Shown in pieces: positions 12,089 through 23,736 of a stretch of 64,000 bases of DNA. The notes under the pieces are model-generated. The model searched no databases. It was not told where the DNA came from and worked only from the letters and a program-made list of their open reading frames with translations. Every line of letters starts with the position of its first letter. Within the stretch, counting starts at the first letter, position 1. The DNA is taken from the NCBI GenBank assembly GCA_963969395.1, contig OZ017803.1:21204001-21268000 (forward strand), in the 5' to 3' direction. The DNA is from Pseudoscleropodium purum (lineage: Eukaryota; Streptophyta; Bryopsida; Hypnales; Brachytheciaceae). The translations under genes and the position numbers were made by a program.

Positions 12089-12606
12089 ATTAGACCATGA
12101 GCCGTGATTTTGGATCTTATTTTCAAAAGTTTATGAACGTTTCTCGTTGGTAAGCGTGCGGAGAGCGTGAAAGTATCTTAGTTGTGGGGAACTGAAGAGG
12201 GGCATTTTTTGGGGACGCGAGAGGGGAGAGGAGAGCTCATTCAGATTCTACTTTCAGTTATTTTTTGGACACAAATTGAGAGAAGAGGAGTTTCTGAATT
12301 GCTGCGTTACGGGATGGCCGGGTTTGACTTGGGATTCATGAGCGTGGGGTTAGGCGGTTGAATTTGTTGAATTGAATTGACAGAGTGGCGGCCGGTAATT
12401 GCGCATATGCGTTCAAATGCTAGATTGATGTGGGCTTAGAAATAAGAGTGACGATCAGTGCGAAACTGACGCAGCTTGGTTGCAATTGAGGGACGCTCAT
12501 GGAAACAGTGCAACTTGGTGATAATTACCATTCAATCTTGACTGAGTTGGAAGCTCAGGCATCGTCGTGGGGAAGAATTAGTGCGTGTACGTAATGCCCT
12601 GGTAGG
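12089..12606 (+). repeat. duplicated segment D1, copy 2
   Basis: Direct copy of 10319-10826 without the insertion. Continues as GGTAGGGTC into a stretch similar to 11062-11110. Confidence 0.8.
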
Positions 12607-13204
12607 GTCTTAGAATTGCTTATTCAATTACTATGCGATGGAGTAATATACAATAGTAAATTTTGGGAGATTATGCGCGCGAATGTGCAAGGAAACGTCA
12701 ATTTGGTTGAATTGGTGGTATTACTGGTATCCCATTATCCCAATATCGTTTGCCACATTTTAGGATGCTCGGGCTGAATTATAAGCCCATCTCTGTGGTA
12801 TACTTGTGGCTTTAATATTAGACCTGCGATGTGAATATATATGTCACAGTTTTTGACAATATATAATTGAGCCATTTTAACAAAATTGCGATTTGGAGAC
12901 TTACTAATCACCACAAGCTAATACTGTACAATTTGAGCACCTCTTAAGTAGTAAATTAGTATTAACACTACCTCCCACTAATTTGGAAATTAATTATGTG
13001 AATATGTGAGGTGCACTACAGAAGTTCATCACAGAATCCTCCATAAATTTAACATATTTAATGGTGTATGTATGTTTAGGGTTGTTCACGTTGTTGTTTG
13101 TGGGTTAGTATCAAATTATCAATTGCTTTGGTTGAGGGTAGCGAAAGAGTACAGTTGGTGTAAGAACGCTCTCCATGTCTTTGAGGAGGGCAGGCAGTCG
13201 AAGG

Positions 13205-13625
13205 TGTGACAAAGCTCCACTGGGTCGATCGCCCAATCTCTGGTCGAACCTTGATCCCCAAATATTGGAAGCTTCTTCTGGTCAGGGCGATATGGGAGTA
13301 GTCTTGCCAGCGATTGGGACACCTGATCCAGTGAAGAAGAAGATCAAAGTGGTTGTTATATATCGTGATGCAAAGGAATACGTACGTGACGATTCTTGTA
13401 CTCGGCAGCGGCGGCAGTTAGAGAAGGCTCGTACGCGGCCGCGCCGGTAGCTAGTGGTTCAGTGGCGCTTGAAAGTTGCAACGTTTCTGCTCCAGAGTGT
13501 CGATGTGTGGAGCGCTCTTGCATCTAGATCGAGCTTGTTGTGCATGAGTACGTTGCTGTTGTTGCCATCGATCTCCATTTCGCCTCCATTGCTGCACTCC
13601 GCTCTCACAGTCTCACCTCGCTCCA
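13205..13625 (+). repeat. duplicated segment D2, copy 1
   Basis: Matches 31437-32110 in direct orientation, starting at ACAAGCTCCACTGG-like sequence and ending near CTGCACTCCGCTCTCACAGT. The second copy has about 240 extra bases in the middle. Open frames here are not conserved between the copies, so I call it non-coding. Confidence 0.7.
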
Positions 13626-13876
13626 CGGCTCAGCACATTGAAGACAACAATTAGAGCTCTTGGTTTTCTAAACCGGGTTGCAACAAAGAAGCCATATCTT
13701 AATGACATACAAAAGACAGAGAGGCTACAATTTGTACAAGATCATCGACACTAGATTGTTGCAAATTAGTGCAAGGTAATTTAGACCGATGAATCTTCAT
13801 TTGAGGTTAGGAAAAATTCATGTTATATCCTAGTAGGGCATCCATTTTAGGAATGCTATTTTTAAGACTGTTTGGC

Positions 13877-14178
13877 CATGGTTGTCATAACGGGCGAGTT
13901 AGGGTCATTGGACGGGATGGACAGATAGGCAAACTGGACTGGACGGTCCGGACGGCTTTAGTTTTGTAACTTTCATTCCAAAAAAAAATCTCGTTCGCAC
14001 CCTGACAATCTCGTTCGTACCCAGCATGTTCCTTAATCCACATGGCATCCACGTGGCCTATTTTTCCGTTATCAGAAAGCCAACTATGTGTTGATTGTAT
14101 CGGACGGGCAAGACCTCTAACAGACGGGCAAATCGGACGGACGGGCGAACTGGATGTCTGTCCACTATAACAACCATA
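13877..14178. mobile_element. hAT-like MITE with 8-bp target duplication
   Basis: The element lies between direct repeats TGTTTGGC (13869-13876 and 14179-14186). Its ends are CATGGTTGTCATAAC and, in reverse complement, TATGGTTGTTATAGT. An 8-bp duplication with short C/T-A-initiated ends is characteristic of hAT transposons. Inside both ends are repeated GGACGGGC motifs, as in the element at 54993-55348. No ORF. Confidence 0.75.
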
Positions 14179-14322
14179 TGTTTGGCCTCAACATTCAAAT
14201 CAAGTTGAGTGTCAAAATGAATTGAGGTGCTTCTCTAGTTTTGATAGATACCTTCAAATAGACTCATAGTTAGAGATTTTGTTTACATTGTTTATGAGGG
14301 TTGATTAAGTGGATTCTATTTC

Positions 14323-14556
14323 ATGCATGATTGTCCCAATGACCTTATTTTATTAGAAGATGGTGCACCCGTGCACCATAGTGTACATCCAAATCTCAAT
14401 AGACAAGCCCATTCCATCAAAAAGCTACAATGGCCTACAAATTCACCAAACCTAAATCCTATAGAAAACATATGGAAGCTTGTAAAAGATGCTATACAAA
14501 ATGAAGCCATGCCAAGCAACAAGGAGGATTTAGTCAAAACCATTGAACAAGCCTAG
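14323..14556 (+). pseudogene. Tc1/mariner transposase fragment (C-terminal half of the DDE domain)
   Basis: A 77-codon remnant contains LLEDGAPVH and WPTNSPNLNPIENIW, the second aspartate and the glutamate regions of a Tc1-type transposase. Exactly 34 residues separate that Asp and the Glu of PIEN, the DD34E spacing of Tc1. The N-terminal DNA-binding region and first Asp are absent. The frame ends in a stop and the downstream sequence is full of stops. It lies 145 bases after the hAT-like MITE. No terminal repeats were found, so it is a dead scrap. Confidence 0.85.
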
Positions 14557-14559
14557 AAA

Positions 14560-15938
14560 GCATGTCCACAGAGAATCTAGAACTCATTGCTAATATGACA
14601 TTTTGTATGAGAGTTGTAATTCATGCCTAAGGTGGTAGCACTAGGTGGTAGATACTATGTCATGAAAAGCTCTATCAATGTATGATTTTGCAATTTCTTT
14701 ATAAAAAAGTTTGATTTTATAAAACCAGACTTCAATATCAATTGTACAGTTTTGAATTTCGATCATTTTCCTACCTCCTATTGCATTTCAAAATTGTAGT
14801 CCGAATAATCCTGTTTATGCAAAGTTTTGAACAGTTTCTATCTTTAATAATTGGTACAAGGGCTGGATGTTTGGGGGAAACAGGGGAACTGGGTTTTTTT
14901 TTTTTAACAAAAGCAAGGCTATGACTAAAAACAGGGTTACTAGGTTTTTGTTCCTAAAAGTAGAACTTGGTTTACGATCTTCAATAATTTCTGTTTACAA
15001 AGTAAATGAGCTCAATGAATAATAATTTATGCAGGGACCCTGTCCCATTCACTGAGTTGTAATCTAGCTGCTCATCAAACCTGAACGGAATCACAGCAAC
15101 ATGTAACAGCACGTACTTCAAACGGTAGAGCTCTACTGACTACTGCATCATGCTCCCGGAAGGTCTTTGGAAACAAGGAAAATCTGCAGAGCGACTCCAA
15201 GAACTCCTGTTCGAGGCACATCACCCATTTACGATATCAGAATCTACAGTACGAGTGTCATTCCGAAGGACGTTGCATGAATCATGAGTTCATACTGGGT
15301 CTATGGAGCAACAACACTAGAACCCACAATTCTGTTGTTTACTATCCTTCGCAGAACACGAGCTAATTTGTCCAGCCAGGTGTGGCAGTCTTAACAAGCA
15401 GTGAGAGCAGAACTTCAAAGTGAGCGACGCAGCTTCATCTCCTTGTCAAAACGTGCCAGGCGTAGAACCAGATGTTTAGGATTTCCGCAATCACTATCCA
15501 CGTTTGTTCCATGGGTGAGGCTCTCGGAATTTTTCCATTACAGTGTCGCCCAAGTGTTCAACATTTGGCAAGAATCAAAAAGCTTTGAAGTTCACTTTAC
15601 AACGCAGACACCGAATATCATCCAGAAGGTCAGTTGAACGCCAGCTAGCGTGAGTGAATATATATGGGGCTGTCGCAAACAACCCAAACTCAGCTGCCAA
15701 AGAAACCGGACAGTGCCCTCAAACAGGTCAGATTAAAAAAAGGCTTGCGTAACATGTACAACGTTCACGAATTCATTACAGTATCATTGTTGCTGATGGA
15801 TCAAAGAGGATGCAATCTCACAAAGCAAACCAGGTCCTTAGAATGAGGAGTAAAGTGGACTTTAACTCATGATCTCTGGAACACCAGAAAATTCCAGAAA
15901 CAACAGAACAATTTGCAGAACGAATCCAAAATCCGCAC
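14560..15938. other. intergenic, no gene seen
   Basis: Mixed-composition DNA downstream of the glycosyltransferase gene. The part nearest 15938 probably contains its 3' untranslated region. Short ORFs here (for example 15401-15637) show no motif. Confidence 0.5.
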
Positions 15939-17258
15939 TCAAGCCTCGGATTTACTAACTGCACTCAAACTGCCGTCTTTGTAAATCTTGGAGTTCTCTA
16001 GTGCCAAGTTGCGCCGGTCAGCCGCGACCGCTCTTGAAATGGATTTGCAGATCACGTCGAGGCCATCAAGTAGGCCCGGGATCGTGACGCTCGAAGGAGC
16101 TTTCTGCCCTGGCAGGGCACGTAGTGCCGTAGCCATGCACAGCGGATCGTGGTCGCTTTCGTCCGCCACGATGTAGCTAATAAGCCCGAGCCGCTCTGCC
16201 TGGACGGCCCGAATGAGCTGCTCCTTATCTGACCGGCGGCGTGGCACGATCAGGGATGGCTTGTCGAAGGACAGGATCTCGCAGAACGTGTTGTATCCGC
16301 ACATGGCCACAATTGCCGTGGCCTTGCTCATCAGAATCTCGACCTCGGTGTCGAATGAGATGGCTTCGAGCTTGGGGTGGCGCTGAATGCGTTCCATGAA
16401 GTTGCGGCGATGGTCGCCGTTCATGTGCGGCCCGAAGACGATCAACGCCGGTAGTTCCATGCCCGGGTCGACCTCGTAGGCGGCAATCACCCAATCAATC
16501 ACCTCCTGGCCGTCGCCGCCACCCCCCACGGTCACCAGGATGAACGGGAGGTTCGAGAAATTTGGAAAGTTCTTGTTTATGGGGAGCTGGGGCAGCTCTC
16601 GCCGGAGATACCCGGTATAGGTGATGCGCTCCACCAGCCGCACCGAGAAGTTGAGTTCTGCAAATGGCCGGTAGACCTCCTCGAGGCCATGGACCCAGAT
16701 CTCGTCGTAGTAGCGCTCGAGCGACTCTATGGCACCGTAGCGGTTCCAATCCGGTAAGAACTGACTGGGTTCGTCTATTATATCGCGGGCGCTGAATATA
16801 ATGTGGCAGCCGCGTGCTCTGAGCAGCTCCAGCGCCGGCACGATCTCGCCCCAAAATCCGCTCGGCTTGTAGTCGATGATGAAGATGTCGGGGTTCAGAG
16901 TCTCGGCCGTCTGCAGGATCAGTGCCCGGCGCAACCCAACGACCTCCTCGATCGACATATTGAGGGTACGACTGATATAAATACCGCTGCCGTGAATCTT
17001 TTCCACGCCCGGCACGCACACGAAGTCGATGCCATTTCTGAACTTGAAGCCGCGAATCAAAGATGATCCGGACAGGATCACAATCGAGCTCCCAGGCCAC
17101 TCGCACGCCAGGGCATTGGCGATGGTTCGCGTGCGTCTCATGTGACCAAGCCCAAATGCGATGTCGAAAGAGTACATGAGAACCCGGATATGCTTCGCCG
17201 AGCGCACAGGTTCGTCTCGCTCCGTCGTCGGCATGCTCGAATTCCAACTCGTGGACAT
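15939..17258 (-). CDS. bacterial-type GT-B glycosyltransferase (COG4671-like, MurG/GT28-like C-terminal half)
   Basis: An intronless 439-residue protein with a GT-B fold pattern. The N-terminal half carries VLMYSFDIAFGLGHMRRTRT (residues 26-45), the glycine/histidine loop seen at the start of MurG-like enzymes, and the VILSGS and PGVEK blocks of the COG4671 family. The C-terminal half has VTVGGGGDG (242-250), the interdomain donor-side loop, and MCGYNTFCEIL (319-329) with KPSLIVPR and EQLIRA, the nucleotide-sugar signature. It should move a sugar from a nucleotide donor; the acceptor is unknown. The first real ATG is at 17256-17258; the frame is open another 60 bases only from a TTG. GC is well above the flanks. 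The whole protein resembles bacterial sequences more than any plant glycosyltransferase I know, so horizontal transfer is likely. It is intact, with no membrane anchor. Confidence 0.85.
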   Translation of the reverse strand: MSTSWNSSMPTTERDEPVRSAKHIRVLMYSFDIAFGLGHMRRTRTIANALACEWPGSSIVILSGSSLIRGFKFRNGIDFVCVPGVEKIHGSGIYISRTLNMSIEEVVGLRRALILQTAETLNPDIFIIDYKPSGFWGEIVPALELLRARGCHIIFSARDIIDEPSQFLPDWNRYGAIESLERYYDEIWVHGLEEVYRPFAELNFSVRLVERITYTGYLRRELPQLPINKNFPNFSNLPFILVTVGGGGDGQEVIDWVIAAYEVDPGMELPALIVFGPHMNGDHRRNFMERIQRHPKLEAISFDTEVEILMSKATAIVAMCGYNTFCEILSFDKPSLIVPRRRSDKEQLIRAVQAERLGLISYIVADESDHDPLCMATALRALPGQKAPSSVTIPGLLDGLDVICKSISRAVAADRRNLALENSKIYKDGSLSAVSKSEA

Positions 17259-17408
17259 CTGCCCTCTACGTACGATACTAATCAATTGTGCTCGCAACGA
17301 TGCCCGTGTTTGTGCCAATTTCGAGCTGCAAATCTGGAGTACTGAGGATCGCGAACAAGTAGGATCTTACTGAAACGAAGACAAACAAATTAATGTCATG
17401 CGCAAGTC

Positions 17409-17901
17409 GATGTTGACAGGTGTCCAGCTGGGGATCATTCTACTCATATGCCTCCGGGCTTGCTGCAGATCGCTTACGTACTGAATTTGGTTGAACGTTC
17501 TCCAACGCGGGAAATTCCGCACAGAATTGGAGTGCCGACCCTAATAGTATAGATGCAGAGCTGGAAGTAATTGATGATCTGTGGATTGGTTCGACCTTGT
17601 CTAGATACAGAGAGGATATGAATGTTGGATGGAGAAAATTTGCTGAAATGAGCCGGGGTCCCGCTGATTGTTGATTAGTCCTAAGAATTTACTTTGGACA
17701 ATTGTGGCCATGCGTGATTGGACAGTGATTGTGATTGTATACTTGTCACATACTGAAGCTTGTGCAAAACAGTGTTCTGAGTGTATCGACTCATGCATTG
17801 CACTCTTGAGTCGCGCACGTCGCGCAGCAAGTTTCACGTGCAAGTGGAATGATGTTGACAAGTGTTCAGCTGGGGATCTACCGAGTGATATGCCTCTGGG
17901 C
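17409..17901 (+). repeat. pair of 52-bp direct repeats upstream of the glycosyltransferase
   Basis: 17409-17460 and 17849-17901 share GATGTTGACA, GTGTYCAGCTGGGGATC and ATATGCCTC with about 85% identity. They lie 150-640 bases upstream of the glycosyltransferase ATG and may be a partial promoter duplication. No ORF with a recognisable motif lies between them. Confidence 0.45.
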
Positions 17902-18239
17902 ACAAATGCACTAATTTTGGGTAATTATGCGTTACTCAACAGAAGAATCTTGTGCGAGTCTGGTGTGACTCACACCAGACTCCAACCTGCCACGAAACCA
18001 TTTCTCGGGCCTATCAACTTTCACGCACGGGTCCCCAAAACATTCTCAAGACATGCATCATTTTGTTCCGCACAAATTGGCATGCCAAGCACACAGGGAA
18101 TCCTGTCGATCCCTTAGTATAGAGAATCCTTGCATACATATACTTTAACCCTTAAATGGGGTGACCCTCGAAATCATCTTTTCCTATTATCGTGTGAATC
18201 ACTAGCCTCCAAAATTGCAAAAGTAGTCATTGCAAGTCA

Positions 18240-18365
18240 AACTATTGTAAAAGATATTCCCTTTCCAAAACAAATTTTGAGGATGAATAGTTGCACTTTT
18301 GTTGTATACAGTTTGATTCCCTATCATCCATCAGACACAAACCATTGGCCTCGACATTCAAGGAT
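18240..18365 (+). repeat. dispersed repeat R3
   Basis: Contains GAGGATGAATAGTTGCACTT and flanking sequence also present at 25475-25610 and 36095-36240 in the same orientation, and inverted near 2395-2470. Non-coding. Confidence 0.55.
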
Positions 18366-20153
18366 TAAGTTACATAGTTAGTAAATAAAATGTCACAGTG
18401 TACCTCTTAGCATAAAGGTGTGACCTTGATCATGTCCTCTAGGTAGTTTGTCTTATGGGAATATAATTCAATTTAGACTTTTTTTGTAGTCTTATATAGT
18501 ACCAGAGCTAGGATTAGACTTTTAGAAACCTTTAGCATTTTGCATATGATTAGAGTGTGTAAGCAAATTCCATGATGCTTAATCTTAGATAAATATTTTT
18601 ATGAAAAATGGCTCACTCAAAAAGTTCCAGACACAATAGATGTCAAAAAATTTAATGAGACATATTTCAATGTCTTCGAAGCATAAATTAACATTGTTTC
18701 TCAAAGCAAAGAAATATGGTCCAATTATTTATATTACAATTGAGTCAATCCAGACACTACCTATCCTTTCCTCAACAGAAAATGACAGTATTGCTCAATG
18801 GCTGGAAGAGTGAGATGTAATTACTCTTGCAATAATCAATAACTCTCTAGATCTTTTTGCAACATCACAACGTTGCAATTGGAGAGATGTACATTAGAAA
18901 AATGAACTTGACATGAATTAAAAAACAAATTTTTGAATTGCATGATGTAGTCATAAGAATGCATCTTCAAATCACAAGTACACTTTCATCAAATGAAACC
19001 AAGTAATAACATGATTCAATATATTTACAAATTCAAATCAATAAAAAAACACAATTGGCTATAGTTTGAAATCAACTTTACTAATGAAAATGCAATTATA
19101 CATGCTTTAATAGAAAGTGTATCTTCGAAGTACTACATGCAAGACTTTTTTTCATTTTTTATGAGGTGCCGAAGTGGCAGTATAAAATTTTATAGTGGTG
19201 AGCACTCTAGATTCCAACATTCATCCACATATTGGATAGAAAATATCACATTAATATATATCTCATGTTCATAATTCTATTTTCATCCAAATTCTAGTGA
19301 TTTTATCCTTGAAGGGGTCTTTTTTAATTGAAGTTTTTTGGTGAAAAACTTCATATTTTGATGCCATTTTTTAGCCAAAGTATTTTTTTGGTGAAATCTA
19401 GCATTAGAGAGTCCAAAAAAAAGCTCTAACCACATGTTTATAAATTTACTAAGAGTTGCTTTATACTTAGAGGTTGGAGCAATTCCTTTCGAGGCCAATT
19501 GTACAAAATTCTAGCCTATTTTAGGTTGAAGGCCATCCTTAACTACTCTCTAGAATAAGATTATGAAAGGGGCCAATTCTCTCATATGTAAAGGCCTTGA
19601 ACCAAAAAGCCAAGCTAATTCATTAAAACTTTAAAAATTTCAGCCTCTAAGTTCTCTCTCTTTTTAGAGTTGCTTTGCATTTACAGATTGGGCCAATTCC
19701 CCTTGAGTCTATTTGTACAAAATCCAACAAATTTGATTTGTTGAAAAAAATGATGTTTTATAAATAAAAATTTCATGAAAATTTAGACTTGGCCTTCCAT
19801 TCTTAGAACACTCAATTTGTCAAGCCATGTTAGATAATATTGTTTTTGAATTAAAAAATTCATTAATTATACTTATAAATAGTCAAAAGCTTCATTTTTG
19901 TGTAGAGAAAAAATATTACTCCACAAGGCCCAAAGTCTACTGACCTTGTTTTGTAGGAATGAAAAAATGTTTATTTTCACACTTCAAATGTTATAATCTT
20001 TCAAAGCACGCTGTCAAATGGGCTAAAAAATTTTCCACACTTTGATAAAATACTATACTTCAGTTTTATATGGATGAAGTTTCAATAAAATGTTTCAATT
20101 TTCATTTTTGAATAACATACCAGAAACTCACAATTTTTGACAAAGTCTCTTTG
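18366..20153. other. AT-rich spacer with a short internal duplication
   Basis: No gene seen. 19450-19513 and 19669-19730 are diverged direct copies sharing AGAGTTGCTTT and TTGTACAAAAT. Confidence 0.5.
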
Positions 20154-20175
20154 ACACACACACACACACACACAC
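20154..20175. repeat. (AC)11 microsatellite
   Basis: Uninterrupted dinucleotide run of 22 bases. Confidence 0.95.
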
Positions 20176-20189
20176 CATGTTCCTTTAGG

Positions 20190-21130
20190 TATTAATCCCT
20201 AAAATTCCTTCACTAAATTTTCACCAAAAACCATAACAATAGAATCTTGTATAAGATCAGTTTGAGAAGATGTCAAAAAAATTTCAGAAAATTTCATTGT
20301 AAAGATTGCAAGATATTAGCATTTCATTTGACAAAACCCCTTTTTTTGGCTATGTAAAAAACTGGGCAATTGCACTATCTTCACAAGGTCACATTTATAT
20401 GAAAAACTCGTCTAAAGTGATAGTGCTTCTTTGGATTCATTCTTCAAGTGAAATTGGATATACACTTGAAAAATTTCAGATTATTTGAAATTGTACAACA
20501 CATTAGAGGATTGTCAAGAGGCTAGGATGCCCGTTTCAGAGCCATTCCATAGTTGTTCCCCTGATAGCCAAGAAACAATTATTTAAAAAAAATTAATTTT
20601 AAAATGAAAAAAATGTTGAAAAAAAATTAATTTTTTTAATAACATGGCAGTCATTGTGCCACATTAGGTAGTAGGTGCAACAAATTCCTAGAATTTGAAA
20701 ACCTCAAGGAACTTGTAGCCCTCTAAATCACTTGAAATCTTCTAATGTAAAGAAAAAAATACTAAGTAAAAAAAAGTAGAGAATAATTCAAAATATTAAA
20801 TTGTTAAGAATTTAGTTATAGAATTGAATAATGCCAATCCCAATGGTTGTAATGTTGTGATAAGCAATCTACATCCTATGATTTTATTTTATTTTCAAAA
20901 TGTTGAAAATTAAGTTAAATAAAGAACCTCAAAATTTATTTTAGAGTAGAGATTCCATAAGTACCCGCAAACTAAAACTTCTCATAATTTTCATGTCAAT
21001 ATTCAAAATGGATTGATTTAAAGCTTTCCATATATATATAAATCTAGAAAACCAATTTCAAAATTTTTTTAATGAAAAAAGTGAATTTTTTTATCTACCT
21101 AAATTGCTTGAGTTGAAAAACAAACTACAT
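20190..21130 (+). repeat. dispersed repeat R1, diverged copy
   Basis: It shares the R1 header TTAATCCCTAAA, the AGATTGCAAGATATTAGCAT region (compare 58670-58690) and the AATCCCAATGG...GAT...TTTAAAGCTT region (compare 5550-5760 and 58930-59130). More diverged than the other copies and interrupted. Confidence 0.5.
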
Positions 21131-22855
21131 ATTGTACAATGACTTTATAACCATGTATAGGCAAAATTTAGGGGGGTCACACCCTATATTTTTGGTAACC
21201 ACGTGCAATGATGGGGTATTTTTTTGGGGGGTATTTATATGCTTGGAACTATTTTTTCCTTCCCTATTTTAGAAAAATTGCTACCGGGAGGTATTTTTCA
21301 GCACCCTATTTCTTTTTAAATGGGGAGAGGGACTAATTTTTGACACCCTATTTTTTTTATACATTGTAGAATTGCATTATTCTAAACAAACTACTATAGC
21401 ATTGGAAAAGAGAGTATATGATCCAAAAGCATTTTATAACTTAAAAATTACAATTGGACATTAGAAGCAATAGTTTTTACTTACTATTGAAAGGGTCAAT
21501 TAAAACACAACCATGAATTACATCCTCATATACTTTATAGCAAAATATAAAAAAAAAAAGCAATGAACAAAATGTGCCAAAATACAAACACATTAGAAGA
21601 TTTTTGGGGCCTCTGGATGCCTACGAGTTATCACAGCCTACAAATGCAGGAAACAAGTTCGGCACAGAGATTTGATATGGCCAAGCCCCTGCTACGTCAT
21701 TGACCAAAAAAAAAAAAATTCTTCTTTTTAAATTTTTTTTCTTTTGCATTCAGAGAATTTTTTTTTTTTTTTTTTTTTTAAATTTTTATTTATTTATTTA
21801 ATGAAAAAAAAAATTCTGACAGCGGGTCGTTCCCCTCACTGCGGGGAACAGCTGCGGGGGAACAAGCCCAAAACAGGCTTCTAGACCCCCAAAACTCTTC
21901 TAATGCAACCTACAAACATGGATAACTCATAGCAATTGATGCAAGATGCAACCACTTAGAAACATTTGGAAAATGACATCTAATCATAGAAAACTACAAA
22001 GCTTAAGTACCAAGCTAGAATTCCAACACAACAACAATGAAGGCAAATTAAAAGAATTTCAAAATTGAATTTGTATTCACATACACATTCATGGCTTAAG
22101 ATTGTCCAACTTGTGAGCACACATTTATAAGTTCATTGTTTTAGTGTAGCGTTTAGGACCCATCCAAAACTATGAGAAAATAAGAGCAACATCCTAAAAC
22201 TTTGAAATTTCAAAATGTGGACTATAGGCCCCTTAATGTCTAGATGTCAATGGAACTTAAATTGCAATCTAGCTTCCTAATGCGTGTGACTTGAAAATCT
22301 AGCTCAATCACACGCTTTGGGCTTAAAAATTAGACAAAAGGACCTTGAACCTTCATCCAACTTCTATAAACCATTAATTTTTAATTGATCCTACTAAACA
22401 TTTTAAAGGAAATCCTATATTCATAACCCTATTTTTTTCTACTATAATTCACTTAATTCCTATGCTATGATAAATCTAATAAATTTCTAAATTTTACCTT
22501 GGATGAATTGAATTTACACTATTTTTTATCTCACATATTTTTCTACTATATTGATGGTCTATCCTCGAAGAGTCAAAAAATTATGAAAATTATTGAGCCT
22601 TAAAGGAAATCCTCAGCCCTATGTTGTGTGAAAATTTCAAAGCAAAAACATAAAACTCCATTCATAGGGAGTTGCTCAAAATCACTATGTTGTTAAAAAA
22701 TGCAACTTGCTCCTTTACGGGTTAATTAATTATTTTTCTTGAAATCCTATTTTTGACCACTAAGTACAATAGTTCACTTGCTAGATGCTTGCAAATATGA
22801 ATTTGAAGACTATGCTTTCATAGAAATGTAATATATAAATGAGTTAGCAATTGGC
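21131..22855. other. AT-rich spacer with poly-A/T tracts
   Basis: No gene seen. 21708-21815 is a run of long A and T tracts next to a small GC-rich palindromic patch near 21830-21865 (CCCCTCACTGCGGGG and GCTGCGGGGGAAC). Frames are closed throughout. Confidence 0.5.
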
Positions 22856-23170
22856 ATTATTATTATTATTATTATTAATTTAATTTAATTTAATTTAATT
22901 TAATTTAATTTAATTTAATTTAATTTAATTTAATTTAATTTAATTTAATTTAATTTAATTTAATTTAATTTAATTTAATTTAATTTAATTTAATTTAATT
23001 TAATTTAATTTAATTTAATTTAATTTAATTTAATTTAATTTAATTTAATTTAATTTAATTTAATTTAATTTAATTTAATTTAATTTAATTTAATTTAATT
23101 TAATTTAATTTAATTTAATTTAATTTAATTTAATTTAATTTAATTTAATTTAATTTAATTTAATTTAATT
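22856..23170. repeat. (ATT)n then (TTTAA)n microsatellite, about 59 pentamers
   Basis: A short ATT run to about 22876 passes into a nearly perfect TTTAA array of about 294 bases ending at 23170. The homologous site in R2 copy 2 (34142-34180) has only a short TTA run. Confidence 0.97.
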
Positions 23171-23736
23171 TTTTTATTGTAATAATTATTGTTTTATTTT
23201 CAAAATGCATCCAAAATAAAGTATGTGTATCCGTTGTAGACCCTTTGATCACTACAAATATTTAAAATATTTAAAGTGGTCATTTGTGCAAATTTGTTGT
23301 TGCAATTGAGTGACAAATTTAAGAGTTTATTATACATAATTCAGTCAACTCATTTTTCAATAAAAATATATACTACAGGTGGTCAAAGACTCAAAGGAAT
23401 TATATCTATCTATCTTTCTATTGTTGTCCTTAGGGGGACTATTTTTGTCTTCTAGGATTTTATTTAGTATCATTTTTTGAACTCCTTATAAGTTTGCAAT
23501 GGAAATAAAAAAGCTTCCCTTCAAATGGTAGAATAATAATTGTCTATGTGTCTAAACCTTATAATTAGGGTTTTTTTTAGTAATTATAAAACATTTGGCA
23601 ACCTCTGGATTCTACTCCTTTTAACTCCATTAGAATGCAAAGAAGATGAAATTGGGCACAATAATAAGGGTATAAATTGGAGAGGGGGCCTTTTAGGGTA
23701 TACATATTTTATGTATTATATAGTCATCTCTATGAT

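Noticed and set aside
17259..17318. Extension of the glycosyltransferase upstream as a transit peptide
   Set aside because: The extension starts at TTG, and an in-frame stop lies further upstream with no ATG between. An upstream exon cannot be excluded but is not shown.
17668..18117. 149-codon plus-strand ORF
   Set aside because: No motif; it includes one of the two 52-bp repeats.
22856..23170. TTTAA array as a centromeric or telomeric satellite
   Set aside because: A single short microsatellite inside a dispersed repeat; it has neither the size nor the context.
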